Shown here: in pieces, positions 52,623 through 60,117 of the stretch | Layout: the number at the start of each line of letters is the position of its first letter | Numbering within the stretch: the first letter of the stretch is position 1 | Origin: CBDBCU01 sp965242615 | Lineage (GTDB): Bacteria > Chloroflexota > Dehalococcoidia > Lucifugimonadales > UBA3495 | Direction of reading: 5' to 3' | NCBI GenBank assembly: GCA_965242615.1 | Contig: CBDESR010000004.1 | Coordinates: forward strand, 682,001-746,000 | DNA length: 64,000 nt | Translations under genes and position numbers: made by a program | The notes under the pieces: generated by a model | What the model was told of the DNA's origin: nothing | Seen by the model: only the letters and a program-made list of their open reading frames with translations | The model's database searches: none

Positions 52623-52628
52623 ACGAGT

Positions 52629-53543
52629 ATGGAAAGATACACTATCAAACACTTCAACGAACAATTCCCCAATGACGATACCTGTCTGGATTTCATCAAG
52701 TCCGCTCGCTGGCCTGACGGCATTCGTTGCGTGAAATGCGACCGTATTACCCCTCATTTTCGCGTTTCCAACCGCAAGTCCTACGCCTGTCAGTTCTGCG
52801 GGAGCCAAGTCTATCCCACTGCTGATACCATCTTTCACAAGTCCTCTAATCCTCTCCGCTCCTGGTTCTACGCTATGTTCCTGATGGCTTCCACCAGAAC
52901 CGGAGTATCTGCCAAGCAACTGGAGCGCGAGATTGGCGTTACCTACAAAACTGCTTGGCGTATGTTCAACCAAATCCGTAAGATTATGTCCCAAGACCCC
53001 GACCTCTTCCTCTTTGGCCCCGTGGAAATCGATGAAACTTACATCGGCGGCAAAGAAATTAACAAGCACTTCAACAAACGCCTCAACGCCGGACGCGGCG
53101 TAGCGGGTAAGACCCCTGCCTTCGGTATGGTGGAGCGGGGTGGTAAGGTCGTTGTCAAAGTTACACCTAACACTAAATCCGAAACCCTGATTCCTATCAT
53201 TCAAGAACGCATCCCCTTAAACGAAACTGCTACCATATATACCGATGAGTTCCCCAGTTACAATCAGTTATCCAGCCTGGGATACGCCCACGAGACAGTG
53301 AAACACCGGGCAAAGGAACATGTTGCTGGAAATGCCCACACTAACAACATCGAAGGCATCTGGAGCAATACCAAACGAGGTATTGACGGCACTCACCACG
53401 CCATCAGCCCCAAACACCTGCAAGGCTATTTGGACGCCTACGTCTTCCGCTACAACCACCGCCACGACACAACCCCTATGTTCGTCCAGTTGTTGAACCA
53501 GGCGGTTTCCGCTCTGCCTTCGCCGGCTGAGATGCCAGCGTGA
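52629..53543 (+). CDS. IS1595-family transposase
   Basis: 304 residues. Zinc ribbon CVKC...CQFCGS at the N-terminus, 'GVSAKQLEREIGVTYKTAWRMFNQIR' HTH, and the ISXO2-like catalytic part: 'VEIDETYIGGKEIN', 'IYTDEFPSYNQL' and 'HTNNIEGIWSNTKRGIDGTHHAISPKHLQGYLDAYVFRYNHR' (DDxE/N-type triad). Intact, with a strong promoter. No SD, in line with the short leader. Confidence 0.93.
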   Translation: MERYTIKHFNEQFPNDDTCLDFIKSARWPDGIRCVKCDRITPHFRVSNRKSYACQFCGSQVYPTADTIFHKSSNPLRSWFYAMFLMASTRTGVSAKQLEREIGVTYKTAWRMFNQIRKIMSQDPDLFLFGPVEIDETYIGGKEINKHFNKRLNAGRGVAGKTPAFGMVERGGKVVVKVTPNTKSETLIPIIQERIPLNETATIYTDEFPSYNQLSSLGYAHETVKHRAKEHVAGNAHTNNIEGIWSNTKRGIDGTHHAISPKHLQGYLDAYVFRYNHRHDTTPMFVQLLNQAVSALPSPAEMPA

Positions 53544-53602
53544 GCAGTCGCTCAAACCGCTCCTTGGTCAGCACTGGATTTTTTTGATTTTTGGCATTTT
53601 GC

Positions 53603-53631
53603 TTGCGATTCGCCATTTTGCCTCCTATATA
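53603..53631 (+). promoter_or_regulatory. Possible promoter of the transposon tRNA
   Basis: TTGCGA (53603-53608), 17-bp spacer, TATATA (53626-53631), 31 bp before the tRNA acceptor stem. Confidence 0.5.
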
Positions 53632-53640
53632 TTGGAGGGT

Positions 53641-53779
53641 ATTACCTTGGCATTGACCGACGGAGGAGTGTCTGAGCGGTTTAAGGTGCTTGATTAGGAA
53701 TCAAGTAGGGAAGGTGCTAGTACCACCAACCCTCGCGGGTTCGAATCCCGTCTCCTCCGCCGAGCAATGCCAAGGTAAT
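53641..53779. repeat. 15-bp inverted repeat flanking the tRNA
   Basis: ATTACCTTGGCATTG (53641-53655) and CAATGCCAAGGTAAT (53765-53779) pair perfectly, extending the tRNA acceptor stem into a long stem of about 22 base pairs with a small internal loop. Confidence 0.9.
53662..53759 (+). tRNA. Serine-type tRNA with AGG anticodon
   Basis: 98 nt, no encoded CCA. Acceptor GGAGGAG/CTCCTCC and discriminator G73 fit tRNA-Ser. D arm 'TCTGAGCGGTTTAAGGT', anticodon stem CTTGA/TCAAG with loop TTAGGAA, giving AGG, which reads CCU (Pro). The variable arm is about 29 nt with nested AGGG/CCCT and GGTG/CACC pairs; T arm loop TTCGAAT. A34 is also rare in bacteria. Since SerRS reads the long arm and not the anticodon, charging with serine is plausible. 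Confidence 0.8.
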
Positions 53780-53790
53780 CCGGTAAGGGA

Positions 53791-54099
53791 CTAATAAGCC
53801 CCCTCTGTTCGGAAACTGATATACTCAGTTCCGTCCTCGTTATAAGCCGCAAACCTTATCCAAACACTCCGACCGTCCTCCAACCTCGCCCTTCCCCGGC
53901 AGTTAATACGGTCGTCAGTTTTCGTGACCTCCTCGATGTCCAAGACATCGACAATCGGAGACCCGCCGGTCAGAAACACGTTGTCCTCGGACAAGTCCTT
54001 GACCCCGTGTTTCGCAGTCTCGCACGACGGCAGACCGCAAGCCCCCAGAGCTATCACGCTCAAGATACCCAAGACAGCCAAAGTGACAATAGCCTTCAC
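53791..54099 (-). CDS. Small lipoprotein, passenger of IS1595 element
   Basis: 102 residues from a GTG at 54099 with an AAGGGGG SD; the frame is open upstream without a better start. Lipobox LGAC at ~Cys18 predicts lipid anchoring, then a small domain with two further Cys ('CETAKHG', 'DRINCRGRARLEDG'). No family is recognised. A transposon passenger lipoprotein of this type could be an immunity-like protein, but nothing here proves it. Confidence 0.6.
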   Translation of the reverse strand: MKAIVTLAVLGILSVIALGACGLPSCETAKHGVKDLSEDNVFLTGGSPIVDVLDIEEVTKTDDRINCRGRARLEDGRSVWIRFAAYNEDGTEYISFRTEGAY

Positions 54100-54135
54100 A
54101 AGAACCCCCTTGCAGCGTTTGGGATGTAGGCACTC

Positions 54136-54258
54136 GTCACAGCGACCGACACGGCCAAAGCGTAAGTCCACAAGGGGGCGCAGTGCGCCCATATCCCTGC
54201 GCTGAAACGACTTACGCTTTTCCCGCTCCGAACCGCTGACGGCCCGGGTCGCTGTGAC
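54136..54258. repeat. Nested inverted repeats upstream of lipoprotein gene
   Basis: Outer arms GTCACAGCGACC (54136-54147) / GGTCGCTGTGAC (54247-54258), inner arms AAAGCGTAAGTC (54157-54168) / GACTTACGCTTT (54209-54220), core GGGCGCA/TGCGCCC near 54175-54190. All perfect; it can fold into one long branched hairpin. Confidence 0.85.
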
Positions 54259-54517
54259 AATCTAATCATATATCACAATATCCCTCATTTGACAAGTCCC
54301 TTATTGCCGTCATTCGGTTACTACTTGTTATAAAGGAATACTCACCTTTACAAAAGTTCCCCCGCACCCCCTCAAAACTTTTGAGTTTGGGGAGATTGGG
54401 GGATTGCAGAGGGCTGGTGATGGAGGGTCGAGATTCCTCAGTCGATAGCACTGAGCCGGCCGGGTTCTGGTTTTGCCCGGAGGTTGGGGTTGGTATGAAC
54501 CCGGCCGGGGGAGGGGG

Positions 54518-54922
54518 TTAACGGTTGCTGGGTTGGCGAAAGACCTCGATGGCGTAGGCGGCGAGGAGGACCAGGGCGGCCGGCACCAGGAGGTACCACG
54601 CCCAGACGCTGGCGTCCTGCCAACTGTTGACCAGTTTAACGAGGTAGTTGTGGAGGTACTGCATGGTCACCACCCCGAATGCCATCGTCATCAAGTTGCC
54701 GGCCCAGGTGCCGGGGGCGCGGAGGGCGTCGGCGGCCCGGGTCAGGGTTATGGCGGCGAGGACAATTACGACCAAGGGGTCGATGATGTCCCAGATGACT
54801 TGGCCGGCGCCGCCGGTTTCCGGGGCGGCGGACAGGGTAGCGATGAAAAAGTAGTTGTTCAGCAGAACCGCCAAGCCGATAATCAGCCCGGCGATAGCCA
54901 ATACTTTGCGAAAAGTCGCCAT
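54518..54922 (-). CDS. Membrane protein, unknown function
   Basis: 134 residues from the ATG at 54922 (GAGAGG SD). Four transmembrane segments: 'VLAIAGLIIGLAVLLNNYFF', 'IIDPLVVIVLAAITLT', 'LMTMAFGVVTMQYL' and 'WYLLVPAALVLLAAYAI'. No family recognised. Confidence 0.6.
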   Translation of the reverse strand: MATFRKVLAIAGLIIGLAVLLNNYFFIATLSAAPETGGAGQVIWDIIDPLVVIVLAAITLTRAADALRAPGTWAGNLMTMAFGVVTMQYLHNYLVKLVNSWQDASVWAWYLLVPAALVLLAAYAIEVFRQPSNR

Positions 54923-55203
54923 AAATCTAACCTCTCTTTGCTGATCGGGACGGTGTATCCGGTTAAGGGGAGCGTCAACAGGCAAGGTAGCATTGTCAAG
55001 GCGGCGCTGTCAAGGATTGACCGCCCCGCCCTGGGTCGATTATACTGGATGGCGGCAATTTTCCGGGGTGGTTGCCAACGGCTATAATCGGGTAGTAAGG
55101 TATAGAGGGCGGGCCGGCGGCGGCTTTGGGGAAAGGGCCGGCGGCGGTCAGCCCAACATTCCCGCAGCAGGGCAACATTTACGATTCAGGAGAGAAGGGT
55201 TCA

Positions 55204-55611
55204 ATGTCAATCATCGGCAAAGTAATGGCTCCGCTTTTCGCAGTCGGGGCGGTTATCGGCATCGCAGCCGGGGTTATCCTTTGGTCGCCCCCGGAACCCG
55301 TTGCGGCCGCCGGGGTAGTGCAGCAGGCGCAGCCGGCCAGCACCCCGGTAGCGGAGGGCATCCGGCCCCTGGGCAACAAGTTCGTCCGCGCCTTCCACTT
55401 CGACAACACCAGTAAAAGCTGGCTCTGGTACGATCCCGAGGTGCCGAGCCTGAGCACCCTCGAAAATTTCGTGACCGGACGGCCGTATTATATTCTGGTC
55501 AACGCGGATGCTACCTTGGCCACTCCTTCCAAACCGGCGTCCGACCCGCACAAACTTACCTGTAAGGGCAGCGGCGCCAACCGCAACTGCTGGAACAACA
55601 TCGGTTGGTAG
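55204..55611 (+). CDS. Small exported protein with shared 'AFHF...NCWN' domain
   Basis: 135 residues from the ATG at 55204 (AGGAGAG SD). N-terminal hydrophobic segment (~9-28) as signal anchor, Pro/Ala linker, then the domain 'LGNKFVRAFHFDNTSKSWLWYDPE', 'TLENFVTGRPYYILV', 'LTCKGSGANRNCWNNIGW', the same as the C-terminus of the large surface protein at 43420. Two Cys could form a disulphide. Function unknown. Confidence 0.65.
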   Translation: MSIIGKVMAPLFAVGAVIGIAAGVILWSPPEPVAAAGVVQQAQPASTPVAEGIRPLGNKFVRAFHFDNTSKSWLWYDPEVPSLSTLENFVTGRPYYILVNADATLATPSKPASDPHKLTCKGSGANRNCWNNIGW

Positions 55612-55617
55612 GGCATA

Positions 55618-56241
55618 GTGGCGGCTGATTTGCAGGGAACCGGGCCGGCGCTGGCGGATGCCGTATTTCCGGCAGTGAAAATTAACCGCCGGCTGCTGCG
55701 GGACGCCTTGCTGATTATCGGGGGGTGTCTCTTTACGGCGGTGCTGGCGCAGGTCAAGATTCAGTTGGGCTTTACGCCGGTGCCGATTACCGGGCAGACT
55801 TTGGCGGTGTTGCTGGTGGGGGCGGCCTTGGGCAGTTGGCGCGGCGGGGCGGCATTGCTGCTGTATCTGATGGCCGGCACCTGGCTGCCTTTTTACGCCG
55901 GCGGGGCGTCCGGGTTTGTGGGGAGCATTGCGTCCGGGGGCTACATTGTGGGGTTTGTGCCGGCGGCTTTTGTAGTGGGCTGGCTGTGCGAGCGGGGCTG
56001 GGATCGCAAGCCGTGGGTTTTGCTGGCGATGCTGGCGGGGAATGTCATTCTGTATGTCCCGGGGCTGCTGTGGCTTTCCACTTTCGCCCCGGCCGAAAGC
56101 CGTTGGGCTACTACCCTGGAGTGGGGACTGTTCCCATTTATTATCGGTGATTTGCTGAAACTAGGTCTGGCCGCCCTCCTGCTGCCCGGTAGTTGGGCTT
56201 TGGTCAATCTGGTTAAAGGGCGACAAGGGCGAGGGCGATAG
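55618..56241 (+). CDS. bioY: Biotin transporter BioY
   Basis: 207 residues, S component of ECF biotin transport. Six transmembrane helices, with family blocks 'LGFTPVPITGQTLAVLLVGAALGSWRGG', 'LYLMAGTWLPFYAGGASGF' and 'GGYIVGFVPAAFVVGWL'. GTG start 6 bp after the small exported protein. No ECF ATPase gene adjoins; it may work alone or with shared modules. Confidence 0.93.
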   Translation: MAADLQGTGPALADAVFPAVKINRRLLRDALLIIGGCLFTAVLAQVKIQLGFTPVPITGQTLAVLLVGAALGSWRGGAALLLYLMAGTWLPFYAGGASGFVGSIASGGYIVGFVPAAFVVGWLCERGWDRKPWVLLAMLAGNVILYVPGLLWLSTFAPAESRWATTLEWGLFPFIIGDLLKLGLAALLLPGSWALVNLVKGRQGRGR

Positions 56242-56243
56242 TT

Positions 56244-56888
56244 ATGGAGATTACTTGGCAGGGTCATGCCTGCTTTCGGCTGCGGTCGGATGATTTGGTG
56301 GTGGTGACGGATCCTTATCCGGCGGCGTTGGGGCTGCGGCCGGAGAGTCGGCCGGCGGCGGTGGTGACGGTCAGCAATTCCCATCCCAATCACAGCAATG
56401 CGGCGGAGGTGGGCGGGTCGCCGAAGGTTTTTGACAGTCCGGGGGAGTATGAGTATTCGGGGATTGCGGCCCGGGGGGTGATGACTTCGCTGCCGGAGGG
56501 GACGCCGCGGGAGCAGCGGAATGTGGCGTATTCCATTGTGATGGACAATGTGAATGTGTGCCATTTGGGGGATATTACTATGCCGTTGACGACGCGGCAG
56601 GCGGAGGAGTTGCAGCCGGTGGATGTGCTGCTGGCGCCGGCGGGCGGGGGCTGTACGCTGGATTTGGAGCGGATTTTGCAGCTGATGCAGGATTTGGACC
56701 CCAAAATAGTCATTCCGATGCACTATCAAATCCCTAATGCCAAGGAGCCGCTGGGCAGTTTGGAGGCTTTTTTGCGGTTGATGGGGGTGAGCGAGGCGCA
56801 GCCGCGGCGGAGTTTGACGGTGACTACGGGGAGTTTGCCGGCGAATATGCAGGTGACGGTGATGGAGCCGCGGGGGCGGGGGGTGTAA
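56244..56888 (+). CDS. Metallo-beta-lactamase-fold protein, UlaG-like
   Basis: 214 residues. 'ITWQGHACFRLRSDDLVVVTDPY' is the UlaG-like start; the metal loop reads SHPNHSN rather than HxHxDH, so one zinc site is altered. 'LGDIT' and 'IPMHYQ' fit the C-terminal metal ligands. Probably hydrolase or binding-only relative. It begins 2 bp after bioY, so they are cotranscribed. Confidence 0.85.
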   Translation: MEITWQGHACFRLRSDDLVVVTDPYPAALGLRPESRPAAVVTVSNSHPNHSNAAEVGGSPKVFDSPGEYEYSGIAARGVMTSLPEGTPREQRNVAYSIVMDNVNVCHLGDITMPLTTRQAEELQPVDVLLAPAGGGCTLDLERILQLMQDLDPKIVIPMHYQIPNAKEPLGSLEAFLRLMGVSEAQPRRSLTVTTGSLPANMQVTVMEPRGRGV

Positions 56889-56931
56889 CGGGGGGGATTC
56901 CGGCAGGGAACTCCCCAGCTGCATTGGCATT

Positions 56932-57231
56932 ATGGTTGAAATGGGGGATGCTTTTAGCCCAGATTATGCGGCGGCGCCGGGGGCGGTACTGCGGGAGTAT
57001 TTGGAGGTTCGGGGTATATCGGATGCCGAGTTTGCCGGGCTTTGCGGCCAGCCGCTGGATGTGGTGCAGGGAATCTTGGCCGGAGAAACCCCGGTTGACC
57101 CGGACACCGCCCAACAGTTTGAGCGGCTATTGGGCTTGGCGGCGTATGTTTGGCTGGGGATTGAGGCGGATTATCGGGGGCATTTGGCGCGGGAAAAGGC
57201 GCGGCCGGGGCGGGAAGTGACGGCGGGTTAG
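56932..57231 (+). CDS. HigA-like XRE antitoxin-type protein
   Basis: 99 residues. 'PGAVLREYLEVRGISDAEFAGLCGQPLDVVQGILAGETPVDPDTAQQFERLLGL' is the HigA helix-turn-helix pattern. No HigB toxin adjoins, so it is an orphan regulator or antitoxin. GTG and ATG starts are both possible; no clear SD. Confidence 0.75.
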   Translation: MVEMGDAFSPDYAAAPGAVLREYLEVRGISDAEFAGLCGQPLDVVQGILAGETPVDPDTAQQFERLLGLAAYVWLGIEADYRGHLAREKARPGREVTAG

Positions 57232-57310
57232 GAGCCGGCTAGTCCCTTGCCGCCGGTATTCCCATCTGGTATATTGAGGGCAACCTGAGGAGCGGCAAAA
57301 GGGAGTTGCG

Positions 57311-58243
57311 GTGAAAATCGTTTCGGTCATCAACTACAAGGGCGGCGTTGGCAAAACCACCGTTGTTGCCAATATCGCCGCGGAACTGGCGTGGCGGGGT
57401 GAAAAGGTTTTGCTGATTGACCTGGACCCGCAGGCCAGTTTGACCTTTTCCTTTATCGATGTGGATGTTTGGCGGTACAACTACGCCAACCGCAAAACCA
57501 TCCGCAACTGGTATGACGCCTATGTGGACGAGGATCGCAACCTGGAGTTGAACGCTCTTATCGTATCCCCGGCAACGGTCAACGATGTGGTCAGCGAAAG
57601 CGAAAGCGGGGGCGCCGTTGAACTCATCTGCTCCCACTTGTCCTTGATTAACATTGACCTGGAGCTGGCCGCCCGGTTGAGCGCCGGCACCCGGCGGCAA
57701 TCGCGAAACAACTTTTTGCGGTTGCACGCCCGGTTGCTTGACGGCTTAAAACTCCCGGCGATTCAGGAAAAGTACGACTATGTCCTGATTGACTGCCCGC
57801 CGAACTTTAACATCGTGACGAAAACGGCGATTGTGGCGTGTGACCGGGTGTTGGTGCCGGCCATACCGGATTACTTGTCAACCTTGGGGATTGAGGAATT
57901 GCGGCGGCATATCAATGAGCTGGTTAAAGAATTCAACGACGAAGCCGCGGTAGCCGGCACTCTGGACTACGCCTCGATTGCCCCGTCCATTATGGGCGTA
58001 ATACCGACTATGGTACGGGTCTATGGCGGCGCGCCAATCCGCGCCCAAGCCGACTTTATTGAGCGGATTCAGCGCACCGGCTTGGCGGTATTTGACCAGT
58101 TCATCCGACGCGTCGATACTCCGTACGGGCCGGCGCCGGAGTATGGAGTGCCGGTGGTGCTGAGAAGCATTGCGGGGGGCAACTACACCGTAGCCGAGGC
58201 GGAATTGACGAAGTTGACTAACGAATTCCTCAGCCGGGTTTAG
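57311..58243 (+). CDS. ParA-family ATPase
   Basis: 310 residues. Deviant Walker A 'YKGGVGKTTVVANIAAEL', 'LLIDLDPQASLTF' and 'YDYVLIDCPPNFNIVTKTAI' are typical ParA/MinD-type. A chromosomal ParA without a ParB next to it; a 147-residue partner follows after 11 bp. Could position or segregate a cargo, or act in a defence or mobile-element role. Confidence 0.9.
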   Translation: MKIVSVINYKGGVGKTTVVANIAAELAWRGEKVLLIDLDPQASLTFSFIDVDVWRYNYANRKTIRNWYDAYVDEDRNLELNALIVSPATVNDVVSESESGGAVELICSHLSLINIDLELAARLSAGTRRQSRNNFLRLHARLLDGLKLPAIQEKYDYVLIDCPPNFNIVTKTAIVACDRVLVPAIPDYLSTLGIEELRRHINELVKEFNDEAAVAGTLDYASIAPSIMGVIPTMVRVYGGAPIRAQADFIERIQRTGLAVFDQFIRRVDTPYGPAPEYGVPVVLRSIAGGNYTVAEAELTKLTNEFLSRV

Positions 58244-58254
58244 GAGGCATAGCT

Positions 58255-58698
58255 ATGGGCGAGTCGCGGCAGGCTATGGCTAATTTGTTCGCTGCTTTTG
58301 CGGATGCTTTGAACGCTATGGATGACCGGGAGTTTGACCGGCTCATTCAGGGCAAGGGCAAGTTGCGGTTGGTGGAAAAGGAGCCGGGCAAGGACAGGAA
58401 CGGCAAGAATGGCGGCAAGGGCGGGAAACTGCTGGAGGCGCCGCCGGTGCCGGATTTGACGGAATCGGTGCCGGAACTGGCGCAAAGGTTTGAGGCGGCC
58501 GCGTCCCGGGAGGAAGCGGCGGCGGTGTTGGCGACGGTCGACCGCCCCCGGCGCAAGGAAGTTCTGCTGCTCTTGGCCAAGGAGTTCAGCGTCAACGCTA
58601 CGGCGCGGGACAACATCCGAGGGATTGAGCGGCGGTTGATTGAGAATGTGGTGGGGGCGCGGCTGGCCGCGGAGGCGATACGGACGGTGGCTTTTTAG
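58255..58698 (+). CDS. ParA-linked small protein
   Basis: 147 residues. Helical N-terminus, a Gly/Lys-rich central linker ('GKDRNGKNGGKGGK') and a C-terminal helical domain 'RKEVLLLLAKEFSVNATARDNIRGIERRLIENVVG'. Eleven bp after parA, so probably its functional partner (adaptor or DNA binder). Not recognised. Confidence 0.6.
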   Translation: MGESRQAMANLFAAFADALNAMDDREFDRLIQGKGKLRLVEKEPGKDRNGKNGGKGGKLLEAPPVPDLTESVPELAQRFEAAASREEAAAVLATVDRPRRKEVLLLLAKEFSVNATARDNIRGIERRLIENVVGARLAAEAIRTVAF

Positions 58699-58736
58699 CC
58701 GGTGGCGGGGTAGTCGGTTACAGCATTTAGAGAATC

Positions 58737-58761
58737 AGGGGCAACCCTTGGGGTTGCCCCT
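58737..58761. terminator. Bidirectional terminator
   Basis: AGGGGCAACCC pairs with GGGTTGCCCCT (11 bp, 3-nt loop) followed by ACATTTT; it separates the convergent ParA pair and TIR-like gene. Confidence 0.8.
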
Positions 58762-58766
58762 ACATT

Positions 58767-59162
58767 TTACCGGCGGCCCGGCTTGCCGGTCACCTTTTCC
58801 AGCTCGGCGTTGATGCGCTTCCATTTCCAGCGCATGGGGTCGCCCAAGCCGGGGACGCCGCCGCAAGTCCATTTCCGGGGACGGATTTGGAGAACGGGCT
58901 TTTTCAGACCCCGGGCGATTTTGACTTCCTTCGCGACACCATCGGCGTTGTGAGTGTCCGGGCCGACCAGGACAACTACCACGTCGCATTCCCTAATCGC
59001 GTTTTCGGCTTTGCTTTCCCACTCTTGGGCGGGATAAGCCTCGTCAAGGGACTTGTCGCGTACCCGGTGCGGGGTAAGGGTTTTGGCTTGCCCGTAGAAG
59101 TCGCCGCGGAGCTTCTTGTCCTTGTGGAACTCGAAGCTGGCAAAGATGTAGAGATTAGGCAT
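58767..59162 (-). CDS. TIR-like (MTH538/DUF1863-type) protein
   Basis: 131 residues. 'LYIFASFEFHKDKKLRGDFYGQAKT', 'DKSLDEAYPAQEWESKAENAIRECDVVVVLVGPDTHNADGVAKEVKIA' match the TIR-like MTH538 family used in Thoeris (ThsB) and related defence systems; the acidic residue in 'QEWE' would be the catalytic-type Glu. No ThsA-like effector adjoins. Convergent with the ParA pair. Confidence 0.75.
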   Translation of the reverse strand: MPNLYIFASFEFHKDKKLRGDFYGQAKTLTPHRVRDKSLDEAYPAQEWESKAENAIRECDVVVVLVGPDTHNADGVAKEVKIARGLKKPVLQIRPRKWTCGGVPGLGDPMRWKWKRINAELEKVTGKPGRR

Positions 59163-59491
59163 CGGTTGCCCTCCTTTTGTTGCGGGATGGGGGCAACCGT
59201 AACACGGAGTTGCCGGCTTGGCTATAGCCCGGAGATAGTCATTGCCAACCGTTGCCGCTCCGGGGTTTTTGGTGATGGCTCACCCTGCCCCAATTAGCAC
59301 CACTTCCCGCGGTGCCGGGCTGGTAGCATCAGGGCCGCTTGCCGACATAGGGGAAAAGTCCCGGGCGGCAAAACTTGACGCCGCCCCCGGCGTCAACTAC
59401 ACTAGGCGGCGGATTTTAAGGGGGCGACGGCGTTGTGGCCGCAATACCGCCGCCCCATCCCCATCCTTTGCTGCCGGGGACATTCTTGCCA

Positions 59492-60004
59492 ATGAACTTG
59501 AAAGATTACATTCGGGACATCCCGGACTTTCCCCAGCCGGGGATTCTGTTTCGGGACATTACCCCTTTGCTGCGGAACGCCGCGGCCTTTCGCTATTCCA
59601 TTGACCAACTGGCGGAGCGGTGTCAGGATTATCAACTGGACGCCGTGGCCGCCATTGAAGCCCGGGGCTTTATCTTTGGCGCGCCGCTGGCCGCCCAACT
59701 GGATAAACCCCTGGCGTTGATTCGCAAACCGGGGAAACTGCCCGGCCGCATCCTGTCCGCCGACTACGCTTTGGAGTATGGCGTCAACACCCTGGAAATG
59801 CAGGGGGATGACCTCAACCCGGGCGACCGGGCGCTGCTGCTGGACGACCTGCTGGCGACCGGCGGCACCCTGGCCGCCGCCGCCGGGCTAATCGAACGGG
59901 CCGGCGGGCAAACCGCCGCTATCGGCGTGGTCATTGAACTGGAGTTTCTCGAGGGACGGAAAGCCCTGAGCGATTATGACCTGTTCTCGCTGATTCAGTA
60001 TTAG
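59492..60004 (+). CDS. apt: Adenine phosphoribosyltransferase
   Basis: 170 residues from the ATG at 59492, the usual Apt length. 'IRDIPDFPQPGILFRDITPLL' and the PRPP-binding 'ALLLDDLLATGGTLAAAAGLIERAGG' are typical. It salvages adenine to AMP. Upstream frames in this stretch are not needed. Monocistronic. Confidence 0.94.
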   Translation: MNLKDYIRDIPDFPQPGILFRDITPLLRNAAAFRYSIDQLAERCQDYQLDAVAAIEARGFIFGAPLAAQLDKPLALIRKPGKLPGRILSADYALEYGVNTLEMQGDDLNPGDRALLLDDLLATGGTLAAAAGLIERAGGQTAAIGVVIELEFLEGRKALSDYDLFSLIQY

Positions 60005-60117
60005 GGCGGCATTACGACCGCCCGGCCGGGACTATAATAAGCCGCAAAGTCTCCCGGTTAACCGAATTAACCGGCCGCCGACAGCGCGGCAAGCGACACA
60101 GAGGAGGGTACCCACTT

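Larger units (their letters stand above)
51689..54383 (+). mobile_element. IS1595-type element with passenger tRNA and lipoprotein
   Basis: Ends are inverted repeats of ~62 bp: left 51689-51743 continuing after the IS1 insertion at 52587-52593, right 54322-54383, 57 of 62 positions matching. Contents: IS1595-family transposase, a serine-type tRNA, a structured segment and a lipoprotein gene. Without the nested IS1 (835 bp plus 8) it would be about 1.85 kb. Clear direct target duplications are not visible; the flanking CAAAAGTTTTG/CAAAACTTTTG similarity is ambiguous. Confidence 0.75.

Noticed and set aside
53662..53759. Reading the transposon tRNA as tRNA-Leu (TAG)
   Set aside because: Shifting the loop to put TAG at 34-36 breaks the anticodon stem; G73 and the D arm also fit Ser rather than Leu.
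54136..54258. Integron attC site
   Set aside because: No RYYYAAC/GTTRRRY core sites at the arm ends and no integrase nearby.
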